Source: Kribbella sandramycini (GTDB taxonomy: Bacteria > Actinomycetota > Actinomycetes > Propionibacteriales > Kribbellaceae). Taken from it: a stretch of DNA of 64,000 nucleotides. Both the position numbers and the translations under genes were made by a program. The notes beneath the pieces are model-generated. The model ran no database searches, was not told where the DNA came from, and saw only the letters and a program-made list of their open reading frames with translations. The stretch is taken from assembly GCF_013131805.1 (NCBI RefSeq), contig NZ_JABJRC010000002.1:186001-250000 (forward strand), in the 5' to 3' direction. This document shows positions 1-8,783 of this stretch, piece after piece. Position 1 is the stretch's first letter; each line of letters starts with the position of its first letter.

Positions 1-2
1 CG

Positions 3-200
3 ACGACGAGCGTGCGGCTGGCGCCGATCCGGGGTGGCCGGGTCGTGGTTGGGTTCGCCGGGCTGGTCGACGGCCCGCTCGACGAGCCGGGGGTCTTCGA
101 GACCGCGATCGCCCGCGCCCACGAGTGGGGTTTCCTGGACAGTGACCACGCCGGCAACGGCGATCCGGAGTCGGCCGCGGCGCGGGCGGTCGCCCGATGA
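3..200 (+). CDS. C-terminal end of a urease beta (or gamma/beta fused) subunit, cut by the window edge
   Basis: The frame is open from base 3 to the TGA at 198-200, about 65 residues; the start lies outside the window. The segment contains AVRL-like and GFAGLVDGPLD-like sequence, which I recognise as the end of a UreB beta-barrel followed by the C-terminal extension seen in the second, atypical actinobacterial urease type. It overlaps the next gene by ATGA (197-200), and that next gene is a UreC homologue, so the two are translationally coupled and should form one complex. Whether the missing N-terminus carries a fused UreA domain cannot be seen. Confidence in the family rests as much on the neighbour as on the short sequence. 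Confidence 0.7.
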   Translation, partial: TTSVRLAPIRGGRVVVGFAGLVDGPLDEPGVFETAIARAHEWGFLDSDHAGNGDPESAAARAVAR

Positions 201-1864
201 GTCTCGACCAGCGCGCCCGCGCGGGCGCCTACGGTCCGGGCCTGGGGGACCGGGTTGTGCTGGGGGACACCGGCCTCGTCGTCCGGGTCGACCACGACGA
301 CCGGGGAATCGATCGCGACGAAGTCCTGCTCGGCTTCGGCAAGACCGGTCGGGACGGCATCGGCCTGCAGGCGGTGCGCACCAGCGAGTCCTGCGACGTG
401 CTGGTCAGCAACGTGCTGCTGCTCGACCCGGTGCTGGGTATCCGGGCGACCAACATCGGCGTCCGCGACGGTTACGTCGTCGGTATCGGCAAGGCCGGTA
501 ATCCGGACACGATGGACGACGTCGATCTGGTGATCGGCAGCGGGACGGCGGTCGTCTCCGGTGAAGGCCTGATCGCGACGCCGGGCGGGATCGACACCCA
601 CGTCCACCTGCTGTCCCCGCGCGTCTGCGAGGCCGAGCTGGCCTCCGGCGTGACGACCGTGATCGGGCAGGAGATCGGCCCGTTCTGGGGGGTCGGCGTC
701 GGCTCGGCCTGGATCCTGCGCACCGGGTACGGCGCTTTCGACGACTACCCGCTGAACATCGGCATCCTCGGTCGCGGCTCGTCGAGCCGCCGCGATCCGT
801 TGCTCGAGGCCCTCGAAGCCGGCGTCTGCGGGTTCAAGGTGCACGAGGACACCGGCGCGCATCTGCGCACCCTCGACACCGCGCTGATCGTTGCCGAGGA
901 CTACGACGTCCAGGTCGCCGTCCACACCGACGGGCTGAACGAAGGGCTCACGGTTGCCGACACGCTTGCCGTCCTCGACGGCCGCGCGATCCACGCCTAC
1001 CACGTCGAAGGCTGCGGCGGCGGGCATACGCCGGATGTGCTCAGCCTGGCCGGGATCCCGCATGTGCTGGCCTCGTCGACCAACCCGACGCTACCGTTCG
1101 GCCGGGACGCCGTCGCCGAGCACCGCTCGATGATCGCGCATGTGCACGGGCTTCGCGACGACCTGCCCGGCGACCGGGCGCTGGCCGACGATCGGGTGCG
1201 GGCCGCGACGATGGGCGCCGAGAACCTGTTGCACGATCTGGGCGTCATTCCGATCACGTCGTCCGACGCGCAGGGGATGGGCCGCGCGGGGGAGACCTGG
1301 CGGAGCACGTTCGGCCTGGCTTCCGTGCTGCGCGGGGTGCCGACGAGTGATGACAATGCCCGGGTCCTGCGTTATCTCGCAAAACTCACCATCAACCCGG
1401 CGCGGGTGCACGGGCTCGACGATCACGTCGGCAGCCTGGAGCCGGGCAAACTCGCCGACATCGTGTTGTGGCGGCCGGCAACCTTCGGCGCGAAACCCGA
1501 GCTGGTGCTCAAGGCCGGCTTCCCGGCCTGGGGCGTGACCGGCGATCCGAATGGCTCGATCGACAGCGCGCAGCCGCTGGTGTTCGGCGCGCAGTTCGGT
1601 GGCCACGGCGCGACCGCGGCGGAGTTGTCGGTGCTGTTCGTCAACGAAGCCGCTGCGGCGGCTGGTGTTTCCGCTGTGCCGACGCGGCGGCGGTTGGCGC
1701 CGGTGCGCGGCTGCCGCACGGTTCGGCTGGCCGATATGGCTCATCACGGCCGGACCGGCCCGGTGATCGTCGACCCGCACAACGGGCAGACCCGCTTCGA
1801 GGACCAGTTGCTGACGATGCCGCCCGTTGACCGGGCGCCGCTCCAGCAGCTCTACCACTTCTGA
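197..1864 (+). CDS. Urease alpha-subunit-like metal amidohydrolase (atypical UreC paralogue)
   Basis: This 555-residue protein aligns along its length with urease alpha (about 567 residues). Metal ligands are all present when compared with Klebsiella UreC: His135/His137 in DTHVH, carbamylatable Lys214 in GFKVHED, His243 in VHTD, His269 in YHVEG, Asp357 in SSDAQ. Catalytic His317 and Arg333 are also kept. The pocket differs: the flap Cys (Cys319 in Klebsiella) is Val316, the GGGTGPA loop has become GQEIGPF (158-163), HEDWG has become HEDTG, and one residue is missing after HTDGLNEG. I therefore expect a binuclear metal hydrolase, but not necessarily one for urea. No ureDEFG accessory genes are visible here. 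It is coupled to the preceding beta-subunit tail and followed after 13 bases by a GNAT-AAA+ gene, with agmatine deiminase nearby. Confidence 0.85.
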   Translation: MSLDQRARAGAYGPGLGDRVVLGDTGLVVRVDHDDRGIDRDEVLLGFGKTGRDGIGLQAVRTSESCDVLVSNVLLLDPVLGIRATNIGVRDGYVVGIGKAGNPDTMDDVDLVIGSGTAVVSGEGLIATPGGIDTHVHLLSPRVCEAELASGVTTVIGQEIGPFWGVGVGSAWILRTGYGAFDDYPLNIGILGRGSSSRRDPLLEALEAGVCGFKVHEDTGAHLRTLDTALIVAEDYDVQVAVHTDGLNEGLTVADTLAVLDGRAIHAYHVEGCGGGHTPDVLSLAGIPHVLASSTNPTLPFGRDAVAEHRSMIAHVHGLRDDLPGDRALADDRVRAATMGAENLLHDLGVIPITSSDAQGMGRAGETWRSTFGLASVLRGVPTSDDNARVLRYLAKLTINPARVHGLDDHVGSLEPGKLADIVLWRPATFGAKPELVLKAGFPAWGVTGDPNGSIDSAQPLVFGAQFGGHGATAAELSVLFVNEAAAAAGVSAVPTRRRLAPVRGCRTVRLADMAHHGRTGPVIVDPHNGQTRFEDQLLTMPPVDRAPLQQLYHF

Positions 1865-1877
1865 GGAGAAGGACGTA

Positions 1878-3122
1878 ATGAAGCGCTGGTTGATCCGCGA
1901 GTACCACGACGACGACCTGGAGGCCGTCGTCCGGCTGTGTGACACGACGTCCGACAGTCAGCATTCGGTGTTCACGCTGGCCGACTGCATCGGCGTACTG
2001 CGGACGCGGCAGCCCGCGGTCGTTGCCATCCGCCACGGCCGGGTGGTCGGGGTCGCGCTGTCGATGGTCTCCGGCGATCGGGCCTGGGTGACCCGGATCG
2101 CGATCCCGGACGACCTGCGCGGGCAGGGGCTCGCGAGCGCGTTGCTGCTCGCGCTGGAGACGCAGTTGGTCGAGCGGCGGGTCCGCAGTATCGCGTACGT
2201 GTTGCGCGAGGAGGAGCTGCTGGCGCGTGGGCTGGAGAACGCCGGCTACAGCCGCCGGCCAGCCGTCGCCTACTACGACAAGACGATCTCGGTCGACGCG
2301 GACCAGGCCGTCGTCCTCGATCGGCTCGGCGGGCAACTGCTGCCGCGCGACCTCTGGGAGCGGCTGGCCGGGATGGATCAGGAGAAGGACCTGATCGAGA
2401 AGCGAGTGCTGTTGCCGTTGGCCGAGCCTGAGCTGGCACAGCAGCACGGCGTCGAGCCGCCGCGGGCGATCATCCTGTTCGGGCCGCCGGGGACCGGGAA
2501 GACGACGTTCGCACGGGCGATCGCGTCCCGGCTGGGCTGGCCGTTCGTGGAGCTGCTGCCGTCGCAGCTGGCCGGAGACCCGGCCGCGCTGCGGGATGCG
2601 TTCGCCGAGGTGACCCAGCTGGAACGGGTGCTGATCTTCATCGACGAGGTGGAGGAGATCGCGGCGACCCGGGACGGCGCGACCGCGCGGCACGGCGTCA
2701 CGAACGAGTTGCTCAAGCTGATCCCGGCGTTCCGCCAGCACGACACGCGACTGCTCGTCTGCGCGACCAACACGGTCGGCGATCTCGACCCGGCGTTCCT
2801 GCGCCCCGGCCGGTTCGACTACGTGCTGCCGATCGGTACGCCGGACCACGGCGCCCGGCGGGCGATCTGGGAGCGGTACGCCGCCGACGGGGTGGACGTC
2901 GACGAGCTGGTCGCGTCGAGTGAGCGGATGACGCCGGCCGAGATCGAGTACATCGCCCGGGCCGCGGCGCAGGCGTCGTTCGAACGCGACCTCGATCGGC
3001 CGACCGGGATCGGGCCGGTGACCGATGACTATCTGGTTGCCTTGGGCAAGTTGCGCCGGAGCGTCACACCCGAGTTGCTGGACGAGTTCGGCGTCGCGAT
3101 CGCGGCGTACGCGCGGACCTAA
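1878..3122 (+). CDS. Fused GNAT acetyltransferase and AAA+ ATPase
   Basis: This 414-residue protein has two domains. Residues 1 to about 135 form a GNAT fold with the acetyl-CoA-binding stretch DDLRGQGLASALL at 79-91. Residues 150-410 form a classical AAA+ module with Walker A GPPGTGKT at 202-209, Walker B LIFIDE at 252-257, a sensor-like ATN at 297-299 and the arginine-finger RPGRFD at 309-314, resembling FtsH/Cdc48-type ATPases. I chose ATG 1878 because a GAGGAGAAGG ribosome site lies just upstream. It follows the UreC-like gene by 13 bases, so it is probably in the same operon and may act on that enzyme as a remodelling or activation factor in place of UreG; that role is inference. It converges with the TetR gene, the two ends overlapping by 4 bases. 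Confidence 0.85.
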   Translation: MKRWLIREYHDDDLEAVVRLCDTTSDSQHSVFTLADCIGVLRTRQPAVVAIRHGRVVGVALSMVSGDRAWVTRIAIPDDLRGQGLASALLLALETQLVERRVRSIAYVLREEELLARGLENAGYSRRPAVAYYDKTISVDADQAVVLDRLGGQLLPRDLWERLAGMDQEKDLIEKRVLLPLAEPELAQQHGVEPPRAIILFGPPGTGKTTFARAIASRLGWPFVELLPSQLAGDPAALRDAFAEVTQLERVLIFIDEVEEIAATRDGATARHGVTNELLKLIPAFRQHDTRLLVCATNTVGDLDPAFLRPGRFDYVLPIGTPDHGARRAIWERYAADGVDVDELVASSERMTPAEIEYIARAAAQASFERDLDRPTGIGPVTDDYLVALGKLRRSVTPELLDEFGVAIAAYART

Positions 3123-3733
3123 TGATCGAGCAACGCATGTGCGGTGGTCAGGCAGAGCCGCCGGACCTTGGCGACGGTCAGACCGGCGGTGCCGAGCGTG
3201 AGCCGGATGGACAGGCCGTCGACGGCGGCCGCGAGGACGGCGGCCGCGGCGTCCGGATCCTCGGTGTGGAAGGCGCCCTGCTCGCAACCCGCGCGGATCA
3301 GTCCGGTCAGGATCCGGCGCGAGCGCGCGTCCAGCTCCTCGTGCAGCGCGGCGACCTCGGGGTCGAGCGCCGCGCTGCTCCAGACCTCGAACCACAGCAC
3401 CCAGCCCGGGTCGTGCGGCCGATCGGCGGCAGACAGCTCGACGTACTTCGCCAGCTGTTTCCACGGGTCGCGGATCCGGGCCAGCGTGGCCTCGGCCCGG
3501 TCGATGAACGCGTCCTCGGACTGCTGGATCGCCCGCATCAGCAGCACGGTCTTGGAGCGGAAGTAGTAGGAGACATGCCCGGTGCCGACTCCGGCGCGTT
3601 CGGCGACATCCGCGACCCGGATCCCGGCCAGACCGCGCTCGGTGATCAGCTCCGCGGCGGCCGTGACGATCAGCTGCTCGCGAGCCGCGCCACGCGATTG
3701 CCGTTTCGGTGCGGTGGCGTCCGAATCTGTCAC
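3119..3733 (-). CDS. TetR-family transcriptional regulator
   Basis: A 204-residue protein with an N-terminal TetR helix-turn-helix: residues about 20-65, including VADVAERAGVGTGHVSYYF. The C-terminal part looks like the BetI-like ligand domain (conserved WxxWFEVW pattern, here LWFEVWSSA). It reads away from the agmatine deiminase gene, whose start is only 68 bases upstream, so the most economical reading is that it represses itself and that gene, perhaps sensing agmatine or a related amine. I see no perfect palindrome in the 3734-3801 spacer. Its 3' end overlaps that of the GNAT-AAA+ gene. Ligand and targets are inferred from position only. Confidence 0.88.
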   Translation of the reverse strand: MTDSDATAPKRQSRGAAREQLIVTAAAELITERGLAGIRVADVAERAGVGTGHVSYYFRSKTVLLMRAIQQSEDAFIDRAEATLARIRDPWKQLAKYVELSAADRPHDPGWVLWFEVWSSAALDPEVAALHEELDARSRRILTGLIRAGCEQGAFHTEDPDAAAAVLAAAVDGLSIRLTLGTAGLTVAKVRRLCLTTAHALLDH

Positions 3734-3801
3734 GCTCGGAGCTTATCCACCGCCCGCACCACGAGTAGATTCACAACCACGAACGGGAGCGAGATTTCGC
3801 G

Positions 3802-5217
3802 ATGATGGGTCGGCGGACATTTCTGAAGACGGCGGGAGCCGGGATGGTGATCGCCGGGCTGACCGGCTGCGGGCCGGACGAGCCTGCGGCGCCGCCGAAG
3901 GCCGCGGCCGGCGGGTACCTGATGCCGGCCGAGGGCGCGCCGCACGAGGTGACCTGGATGGCGTACGGCGCGACGCCCGGCGTCTGGGGTGAGGAGCCGG
4001 ACACGGCGTACGGGCGGGATCTGACCAACGCGCGGATCGTCGCGCGGCAGGATCTGGTCCGGCTGGCGGCGACCATCTCCCGGTTCGAGCCGGTCGCGCT
4101 GCTGGTGAACGACGCAGCCGACGAGGCCGAGGCCAAGCGCTTCCTGGCCGAGATCATCGCCGCGAGCTCGCCCAAGGACCAGGTCGGTCGCGAACTCGAC
4201 GGCTCCGGGCGGATCTACCTCGGCGACGTCGCGGTCAAGGAGCTGCCGGCGATCCGGACGCATCCGCTCGATCTGGTCCGGATGCCGCTCAACGATCTCT
4301 GGGTGCGCGACACCGCGCCGGTCTTCGTCCGGGACGCGTCCGGCGCGCTGCACGCGGTGAACCTGAACTTCAACGGCTGGGGGCAGGCGCCGATCGCCAC
4401 CGGGCTGGAGGGCTGGCGCAAGGACCCGCGGAAGGCCGCGAACGGCGTCGTCGACCAGCCGATCGACGCCGATCGGGCGGTCGCCGCCGCGATTGCCGCC
4501 GACTCCGAGGTCCCCGTGCTGAAGACTTGGCTGACGATGGAGGGCGGTGGGCTGGAGGTCAACGGCCACGGCCTGGGCGTCGCCACCGAGAGCTGCATCC
4601 TGAACCCGAACCGGAACCCGGGTAAGCAGAAGGAGGAGATCGAGGTCGAGCTGCGCCGGCTGTTCGGAACCGAGCGGATGCTCTGGATGCCGGGCCGGCC
4701 CGGGCTCGAGGTGACGGACTGGCACATCGACTTCCTGGCTCGCTTCACCGCGCCCGACCACCTGCTCTACGCATCCGCGGAGTTCGGCGAGGCCGAGGAC
4801 AAACGCGATCGCAAGGTGCTGCTCGCGGCGATCGACGAGCTCAACCAGCTGCCCGCCGAGCAGCGGACGAAGCTCCTCGGCGGCGGCAAGAAGCTGACCA
4901 CCTCGACACTGCCCGAGCCGGACCCGGCCGCGGTCTACAAGACCTACCGCGCCCGCAACACCGCGCTGCCGTTCACTGAACGCGGCGCGGACGAGTTCGC
5001 CCAGACGGCCGCGCCCGGCTACATCGGCTACTACGAGGCCAACGACTGCATCGTCCTCGGCCAGTACGGCGACCTGGACACCGACGCCGAGGCGTTCGAC
5101 ATCGTCGCCGACCTGTTCCCGGACAAGCTCGTCGTCCAGATCAGCACCGACGGTCTGTGCACCGGCGGCGGCACGATCCACTGCGCGACCCAGCAGCAAC
5201 CGACGACCAAATCCTGA
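3802..5217 (+). CDS. Exported (Tat/lipoprotein) agmatine deiminase
   Basis: 471 residues. The N-terminus has a twin-arginine motif (GRRTFLK, residues 3-9), a hydrophobic run and a lipobox LTGC with Cys23, so the mature protein is probably a Tat-exported, lipid-anchored enzyme. The rest is the agmatine deiminase (PAD_porph) fold: NDLWVRDTAPVF for guanidinium binding, EGGGLEVNGHG, the WHIDF histidine, and the C-terminal GGGTIHC with nucleophile Cys461. The family hydrolyses agmatine to N-carbamoylputrescine and ammonia; related members act on peptidyl-arginine. It stands divergent to a TetR gene and near the urease-like operon, which suggests a role in guanidino/ureido nitrogen use. Most bacterial agmatine deiminases are cytoplasmic, so the export signal is unusual. 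Confidence 0.88.
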   Translation: MMGRRTFLKTAGAGMVIAGLTGCGPDEPAAPPKAAAGGYLMPAEGAPHEVTWMAYGATPGVWGEEPDTAYGRDLTNARIVARQDLVRLAATISRFEPVALLVNDAADEAEAKRFLAEIIAASSPKDQVGRELDGSGRIYLGDVAVKELPAIRTHPLDLVRMPLNDLWVRDTAPVFVRDASGALHAVNLNFNGWGQAPIATGLEGWRKDPRKAANGVVDQPIDADRAVAAAIAADSEVPVLKTWLTMEGGGLEVNGHGLGVATESCILNPNRNPGKQKEEIEVELRRLFGTERMLWMPGRPGLEVTDWHIDFLARFTAPDHLLYASAEFGEAEDKRDRKVLLAAIDELNQLPAEQRTKLLGGGKKLTTSTLPEPDPAAVYKTYRARNTALPFTERGADEFAQTAAPGYIGYYEANDCIVLGQYGDLDTDAEAFDIVADLFPDKLVVQISTDGLCTGGGTIHCATQQQPTTKS

Positions 5218-5224
5218 CAAAGGG

Positions 5225-5239
5225 CCGCCGGCCCGGCGG
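5225..5239. terminator. Short GC palindrome after the agmatine deiminase gene, possible terminator
   Basis: CCGCCGG and CCGGCGG are perfect complements around a single C, eight bases after the stop codon. A short GC hairpin in this place could end transcription, but there is no T-run and the loop would be tight, so support is weak. Confidence 0.3.
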
Positions 5240-5258
5240 TTGTGGATAAGATCCGTCC

Positions 5259-5915
5259 GTGCGGCAGCTTGCGGAGGGGGTGTTCCAGCTACTGGGCCGG
5301 CCGCCGCATTTCATGAACGCGTACCTCGTGGACGACGTTCTGGTGGATGCGGGGACGCCTGCGGCTGGGCGGCGGATCGTGGCCCAGTTGCGCGGCCGGG
5401 AGCTGGCCGCGCATGTGGTGACCCATGCGCATCCGGATCATTTCGGGTCCAGTCACGTCGTCTGCGAGGAGTTCGGCATCCCGCTGTGGGCGGGCGCGGA
5501 CGACGCCGCGGCGATCGAGACCGCGACGCCGGTGCCCGCGGCCGGCTGGCTGCCCGGGCTGCTCGCCAAGGGCAAGATGCCGCCGCCGCACCCGGTGGCG
5601 CGGCGGCTCGTCGAAGGCGACCAGGTCGGCAGCTTCGTCGTCCTCGATGTGCCCGGCCACTCGCCCGGGCACATCGCGCTGTGGCGCGAGTCCGACCGGA
5701 CGCTGCTCTGCGGCGACGTGTTCTTCCGGCTGCCCAAGGTCTCCGCACCCTGGAACTTCCTGACCTTCGATGTCGTGCGCAACCATCAGGCGATGCGCCG
5801 GCTGGCCGCGCTGCGCCCGGCGCTGGTGCTGTTCGGGCACGGCAAGCCGCTGCGCGATCCGGACCACCTGGCCCGGGTCGCCGCCGCGCTGCCCACTCCG
5901 GCCGGGGCTGAATGA
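5259..5915 (+). CDS. Metallo-beta-lactamase-fold hydrolase
   Basis: 218 residues starting at GTG 5259. The MBL signature THAHPDH lies at about residues 55-61, a further His in the GHSPGH segment, an Asp in CGDVFF and a final His in FGHGKPL: a full two-metal site of the glyoxalase II-like branch. There is no signal peptide, so it is cytosolic. Its end overlaps the start of the large LuxR gene by ATGA, implying co-expression. The family includes thioester hydrolases, lactonases and persulfide dioxygenases; nothing in the sequence decides the substrate. Confidence 0.85.
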   Translation: MRQLAEGVFQLLGRPPHFMNAYLVDDVLVDAGTPAAGRRIVAQLRGRELAAHVVTHAHPDHFGSSHVVCEEFGIPLWAGADDAAAIETATPVPAAGWLPGLLAKGKMPPPHPVARRLVEGDQVGSFVVLDVPGHSPGHIALWRESDRTLLCGDVFFRLPKVSAPWNFLTFDVVRNHQAMRRLAALRPALVLFGHGKPLRDPDHLARVAAALPTPAGAE

Positions 5916-8722
5916 GCGGCACGCTCGAGCGGCCGGACGAACTCGGCCGGATCGCCGCTGCCCTGGACGCGGCCCGCGCGGGTGACGGCAAGGTCGTCGT
6001 GATCGAGGGCGAGGCCGGGATCGGCAAGTCCCGGCTGGTCGCCGAGGCGCGCGCGATGGCCAAGGAGCGCGGGTTCGTCCGGATGCAGGCGATCGGCGAC
6101 GAGCTGGAGAGCGCGCTCGCGTGGGGCGTCGTCCGGCAGCTGATCGAGCGCTCGATCTCCCGGTACGCCGGGGAGACCCGGGCCGCGATCATCGCCGGAC
6201 CGGCCGGACGCGCGCTGGAGGCGCTCGACAAGGCCGCGCCGGACGCCGGGGACGCCGAGGTCGCGCGGACCATGCACGCGCTGTGGTGGGTCGCGGTCGA
6301 TCTGGCCGCGCCGCGGCCGTTGCTGATCAGCATCGACGACGCGCAATGGTCCGATCCGCCGTCGCTGCGGTTCCTGTCCTACCTGTCCAAGCGGGTCGCG
6401 GATCTGCCGATCGCGCTCGTCATCGCGACGCGCCCGCCGCCGGACCGGATCGGCCCGCTGGCCGAGCTGACCGTGGCCCGGCACGTCGAGCGGTTGTTGC
6501 CCCGGCCGCTCAGTCGCGACGGCATCGCCGTCCTGATTGCCGAGCGCAGTGCGGCCCCGGCGACTCAGGTGGTTGACGCGGTGCTGGCCGCGAGTGGCGG
6601 CAACCCCTTCCTGGCGGAGTCGCTCCTTGACGAGCTGGCTGTTCTCGACCGGCAGTTGAGTGACCCGGCGACGGCCGAGACCGTGCGTGGTCTGGGGGCG
6701 AGCGCGGTCAGCCGGACGTTGTTGTCCCGGTTGTCGCCGACCGCGCTCACCCTCGCGCAGACCGTTGCCATTCTGGGCGCGCGGGCTGATATTTGGGCGG
6801 CCGGTTCGGTCGCGCAGCTGACCGAGCCTGCGCTGGCTCCGGCGGTGGACGAGTTGGTGGCCGCGCATGTGCTGACGGTCGAGTCGGCGCAGCTGAGCTT
6901 CCTGCATCCGGTCATTCGCGACTCGGTCAGCGCGACGCTCGGCCCGCTGGAGCAGGCGGCCCTGCACGGGCGCGCCGCGCAGGCGTTGTGGACGTCGCGG
7001 GCACCGGCCGACCGGATCGCCGCGCACCTGATCCAAGCGCCCGCCGGGACACTCGCCGAGGCGGTCGCGGTCTTCGGGGACGCCGCGACGATGTGCGCCA
7101 CCGCGGGCGACGTCCGGAAGGCCGTCGACTACCTGACGCGTGCGCTGGAAACCGAGCCTGGTAACGCGAAACTGCAAGGGCTGCTCGGCAAGTTGCTGCT
7201 CCGGGACGGCGATCCGGCGGCCGCGCGGCGGTACCTGCTGGCGGCGGCCGACGGCAGCACCGGCCGGGATCAGGCCGAGCTGCTCGGTACGGCGGCGACC
7301 GCGACGGCCGCGATCGACGGCCCGGTGGCCGCGGTCGGCGAGCTGATGGATGCGCTCGACGCTTGGAAAGGCGCCGAGCCGGACCGGTTGGCGCTTGATG
7401 CGCGGCTCGGCATCGTCCGGTCGTATCTGCCGGCCGAGCGCCGGAAGGCGTCCCAGCATCTGCGCGGGTTCGCGAGCTTGCCGGGGGAGACGCCTGACGA
7501 GCGGATCCTGCTCGCGTTGCTCGCCCAATGCGGTCGCTACGAGGTGAGCCCGGCGGCCGACGTCCGGCGGACGGCGGAGCGGGCGCTGCGGCACGGCGCG
7601 TTGCTGCGGGACTCGGTGGGCCAGGCCGATCCGTTGGTCGGTTGGCTGCTCGCGATGATGTCGCTGATCGCGGCCGACGGCGTCGACTCGGCGCGGGAGG
7701 AGATCGCCGGCGCGCAGGACTGGGTCCGCCGGAACGGCTCGCCGATCGAGTTCGCGATGGTGGCCAACGTCGCGGACTTCCTGGCCTGGCGCTGCGGTGA
7801 CCTGCCCGCGGTCGAGGCCGACGCGGACGGCGTACTGGCGGCGGTCGCACCCGAGGATCTGACGCCGCAGGTGGTGGCGATCCGGGCGACCGCGGTGACG
7901 TTCGCGGCGTACGCGGCCGTCGAGCGCGGTGATCTGACGGCCGCGCAGACGATGATCGCGGAGTTCGACGAGTACGCCCGGAACGCGCCGCGGGTGATCG
8001 CCGCGATGTGGCTGCAGGCGACGCGGGCGCGGATCGCGCTCGAACAGGATGACCCGGCCGCCGCGCTGGAGCACGCGTTCCGGTTGCGCGACGAGATGGT
8101 CGCCGCCGATCTGGATCCACCGGCTGTTCCCTGGCGGACGCCGGCCGCACTCGCTCAGCTCCGGCTGGGCGACGAAGCGGCGGCGCGGGAGCTGGCTTCC
8201 GATCAGCTGGACCTGTCGCGCCGCTGGGGTGCGCCGTCCGATCTCGGTGCGGCATTGCGGCTGAGTGCGAAGGTCGACGTCGGCCAAGGGGCCCGGCGGG
8301 TGGAGACGTTGTCCGAGGCGGTCGCCGTCCTCGAGCGCTCTCCTGCGCGGCTCGAGTTGGCCCGGGCGCTGGTCGATCTCGGTGAGGCGTATCGGGTGGT
8401 CGGCCGCCGGTCGGATGCCCGGGAGACGTTGTTGCGCGGCGGTGAGTTGGCGGCCGCGTGCGGAGCCGTCGTCCTGCAGTCGCGAGTCGTGGAAGTCCTG
8501 CAGGCGCTGGGGGATCGGCCGCGGGCGCTGGTCGCGCCGGGCCAGGATTCGCTGACGGCCAGCGAGCGCCGGGTGGCCGGGCTGGCGGTCACCGGGCGCA
8601 GCAACCGGGATATCGCGCAGGAGCTGTTCGTCTCCCCGAAGACGGTGGAGAACCACCTCGGCCGGATCTACATCAAGCTCGGGATCACCGGTCGCCGCGA
8701 GCTCGGCCGCGCGCTGGCCTGA
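5912..8722 (+). CDS. Large LuxR-family ATP-binding regulator (LAL type)
   Basis: 936 residues. The N-terminal AAA/STAND ATPase has Walker A GEAGIGKS at 33-40 and a Walker B-like LLISIDDAQWSD around residue 140. The long middle is alpha-helical and TPR-like, with repeated Ala/Leu-rich helices. The C-terminus ends in a LuxR helix-turn-helix, with LTASERRVAGLA, GRSNRDIAQELFVS and KTVENHLGRIYIKLGI as landmarks. Length and layout match MalT/LAL activators (about 900 residues). These use ATP and a small-molecule inducer to assemble on promoters. The gene is coupled to the preceding MBL hydrolase, which may process the inducer; the target genes are not evident. Confidence 0.9.
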   Translation: MSGTLERPDELGRIAAALDAARAGDGKVVVIEGEAGIGKSRLVAEARAMAKERGFVRMQAIGDELESALAWGVVRQLIERSISRYAGETRAAIIAGPAGRALEALDKAAPDAGDAEVARTMHALWWVAVDLAAPRPLLISIDDAQWSDPPSLRFLSYLSKRVADLPIALVIATRPPPDRIGPLAELTVARHVERLLPRPLSRDGIAVLIAERSAAPATQVVDAVLAASGGNPFLAESLLDELAVLDRQLSDPATAETVRGLGASAVSRTLLSRLSPTALTLAQTVAILGARADIWAAGSVAQLTEPALAPAVDELVAAHVLTVESAQLSFLHPVIRDSVSATLGPLEQAALHGRAAQALWTSRAPADRIAAHLIQAPAGTLAEAVAVFGDAATMCATAGDVRKAVDYLTRALETEPGNAKLQGLLGKLLLRDGDPAAARRYLLAAADGSTGRDQAELLGTAATATAAIDGPVAAVGELMDALDAWKGAEPDRLALDARLGIVRSYLPAERRKASQHLRGFASLPGETPDERILLALLAQCGRYEVSPAADVRRTAERALRHGALLRDSVGQADPLVGWLLAMMSLIAADGVDSAREEIAGAQDWVRRNGSPIEFAMVANVADFLAWRCGDLPAVEADADGVLAAVAPEDLTPQVVAIRATAVTFAAYAAVERGDLTAAQTMIAEFDEYARNAPRVIAAMWLQATRARIALEQDDPAAALEHAFRLRDEMVAADLDPPAVPWRTPAALAQLRLGDEAAARELASDQLDLSRRWGAPSDLGAALRLSAKVDVGQGARRVETLSEAVAVLERSPARLELARALVDLGEAYRVVGRRSDARETLLRGGELAAACGAVVLQSRVVEVLQALGDRPRALVAPGQDSLTASERRVAGLAVTGRSNRDIAQELFVSPKTVENHLGRIYIKLGITGRRELGRALA

Positions 8723-8728
8723 ACGCCG

Positions 8729-8765
8729 GTACGAGCGGCCCCCTCCCTCCAAGGGCCGCTCGTAC
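8729..8765. terminator. Strong bidirectional hairpin terminator
   Basis: A perfect 13-base stem (GTACGAGCGGCCC at 8729-8741 with its complement at 8753-8765) closes an 11-base pyrimidine-rich loop. It lies between two converging genes, seven bases after the LuxR stop and 18 bases from the stop of the opposite gene, the usual place for a shared terminator. Confidence 0.8.
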
Positions 8766-8783
8766 TCAGGTGCTGCGGGCCGA

